DNA of 64,000 nucleotides from Penelope pileata (lineage: Eukaryota > Chordata > Aves > Galliformes > Cracidae): the NCBI GenBank assembly GCA_013396635.1, contig WBMW01001305.1, positions 1,910,201 through 1,974,200 of the forward strand, written 5' to 3'. Both the position numbers and the translations under genes were made by a program. Each line of letters opens with the position of its first letter. The first letter of the stretch is position 1. The notes beneath the pieces were generated by a model. It made no database searches. It saw nothing but the letters and a program-made list of their open reading frames with translations, and was not told the origin of the DNA. Shown here in pieces: positions 62,241 through 64,000 of the stretch.

Positions 62241-64000
62241 GTTACTGTGGCTCAGTTTCCATTTCTAGTGCCAAATTTACTTCTTTCCGTTTAGTATGTG
62301 GCCCAAGGTCATGTTAAGAAAATATTTCACTGTCATAATTATTCCCATGAAATCCTGAGCACTTTGTATTTGGCAGCCAATCTCACTTCCCATGCCTTGA
62401 GAAACTGGCATTACATTCCTGATGCTGAACAAAGACAGATTCGCTCACAGATTTTTGTGACTGCCATTTTCTTCTCAATCGAGCCCCTGTAATCTGAGCC
62501 AGTGCCGGAGGAGCCTTCCTGGGTGCTGCCGTAGCACTGACAACACCCGCATCTGCATGTGGGGGGGGCTGGGGCTGGATTTCAGCCCCCAGCAGCCAAC
62601 CTCTGAGCCAACTGCCTCTGCGGCAGGGCCCAGCACAAAGCTCAAAGCACAAACGCTGCACCCTTTCCCTGATACAAAATGAAACAACCTGAGAAAGAGG
62701 GAGAAAGGCCCTGGGTGGGTGGATGGACGCAGGAACCAGGGGAGGCGAGGCGGTGAGGCTGCCTGGGCAGGGGGCTGGGGCTGCACGGAGCCACGCGCAC
62801 TGCCCGGTGCCGCAGACAAAGGGCTGCCGCAGCCACCTGCTTTCTGCTTCGCACAGAGAGAGATGTTTCAGTGAGACACAGTCAACACCCCGGCTGATGT
62901 CGGCTTGCCTGACTCTCCTGAAGCAATGAATGTTTACATCAGCTAAGGACTGGCATGCATTTCACATACTCCAGATTATTTCTTGCATCTATTTCTTGTC
63001 TTTTCCCTTTTTTGCATAATGCGGTCTGTTTTCACTGTCCTTTTTTCACTATAGACCTGTTTGTATTTACACATCTCGAATTCCTGTCACAACTTCACAC
63101 TAATTTAAGCCAGGCTGTGTCAAAATTACCCAAAGTGCTTTTGCCTCACTCTGCTGAACAAAAACAACAAAGCACACAGACACAAAGGGAACCTCCCGGA
63201 GCCAGGCGCTGCCGGGGAGAAGCGCCACTGCTGCCCCCCCCGGCCCACGCTGCAGCTGATCAGAGCCATTCCCCCTGTGTCAGGATATTGCATTTGGCTG
63301 CAGGGAAACCCAGGCATCGTGTGAGAGGGGAGCTAACAGAGACGCACAGAGCGCACCACAGCCCGGCAGCTTGCTCAGAGGCGCACGTTCATGTTCCAAA
63401 ATGGAGACGGGTGTGGCAGGGACAGCGAGGCTGAGCTGCAGCTTTGGGAGGCTCAGCCCTCTGGCAAAACCCCGACCTCCCTGAGCGGGGACGGCCGGGT
63501 GCAGCTCACATTTTGCTGCATGCTGGCCTTACGGCGCTCCCCTTCACCCCTTCAGCTCTGAGCAGGGCTCACCAGGTACCGGGAGGGCCCTCAGACCTGC
63601 CAGCACTGAGGCGAAGCTTGAAAGCTGAGGTGCCTCAGAACGGTCTTTGTGTCCTCTGCTATTTGCCTCTCTGACCCACGGACAGGGGTGAGGCAACTGC
63701 AGGTGAAGCAAGGGAGCCTGCGGGCTGAGGGCATTATGGCATGCAGACACCTGATCCTCCCCATTTCAGCTCCCAAATATCTTTGGAAATCCGTGCCTTG
63801 GGACACACCGTGCCAAGACACACCTGCGCTGGGGCACACTGCTGCTGCTGCACGGCTGCTTGTCCCCACCGGGGTGGGCTCTGCCTCCTGGGGCCAGGGG
63901 GCAGCACCCCAAGCCTCCTGGCAGAGAGCCCTCACCTCCCGCCTAGGGCCTTGGGAATGGGATGCGGGCAGTCAGACAGAGGGGCGAGGGGAGAGCGGGG

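Larger units (their letters stand above)
55271..64000. other. Intergenic region downstream of TTC30
   Basis: No exon of a known gene was recognised on either strand. I specifically looked for a second TTC30 copy and for the last AGPS exon in reverse orientation, because these follow PDE11A-TTC30A in human; neither was seen. The stretch contains a G homopolymer near 55503, two foldback repeats (59217-59281 and 62166-62240), a T-rich run near 59754-59771 and GC-richer sequence after about 62500. Open frames in the GC-rich part have no recognisable family. Confidence 0.6.

Noticed and set aside
62955..63434. 159-codon open frame on the + strand in GC-rich DNA
   Set aside because: No family recognised. 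The residues change character halfway with base composition, as expected for non-coding DNA.
55271..64000. Possible AGPS 3' exons in reverse orientation
   Set aside because: Human gene order suggested them, but I could not find the conserved C-terminal coding motif in any frame. They probably lie beyond the window.
1..64000. CRISPR arrays, operons, tRNA or rRNA genes, full-length transposons or endogenous viral genes
   Set aside because: None was seen. The window is ordinary vertebrate nuclear DNA with two genes and small repeat fragments.

Overview
This is a piece of a vertebrate nuclear genome, almost certainly a bird. It has widely spaced exons with GT-AG introns, long AT-rich introns, one GC-rich CpG promoter, and two fragments that look like the 3' end of avian CR1 LINEs (about 5832-5914 and 32735-32790). 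It also has eroded foldback repeats of a kind I recall from bird and reptile genomes. There are no prokaryotic features, CRISPR arrays or complete transposons. One unresolved base (N) lies at 5065.

Two genes are recognisable, both on the + strand. The first is the 3' part of PDE11A, the dual cAMP/cGMP phosphodiesterase 11A. Ten exons between 11408 and 46402 join in frame to give the C-terminal 339 residues and the stop codon, which covers essentially the whole catalytic HD domain. The reading frame runs through all ten exons and the metal-binding and purine-selecting residues are intact. The N-terminal GAF-domain exons lie upstream of the window; I found none in 1-11407. One PDE11A intron (29148-32229) has a GC donor instead of GT.

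The second gene is TTC30 (IFT70), a single-exon tetratricopeptide-repeat subunit of the IFT-B ciliary transport complex, at 52767-54761. Its CpG-rich promoter carries a ZNF143-type motif and a tandem pair of ETS plus RFX X-box modules, which is the expected logic for a ciliary gene. A perfect palindromic X-box next to an inverted CCAAT box lies 4.3 kb upstream (48458-48489) and may be a further element.

Layout: 1-11407 is non-coding, inferred PDE11A intron; 11408-46402 holds the PDE11A exons; 46403-about 52140 is PDE11A 3' UTR plus intergenic DNA; about 52140-55270 is the TTC30 CpG island, gene and short 3' UTR; 55270-64000 is intergenic and becomes GC-richer at the end. PDE11A followed by TTC30 in the same orientation matches the human chromosome 2q31 order as I remember it, where TTC30B and AGPS come next. 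No second TTC30 copy and no recognisable AGPS exon appears before the window ends. The two genes are neighbours and not a functional unit: PDE11A hydrolyses cyclic nucleotides in the cytosol, whereas TTC30 works in cilium assembly.
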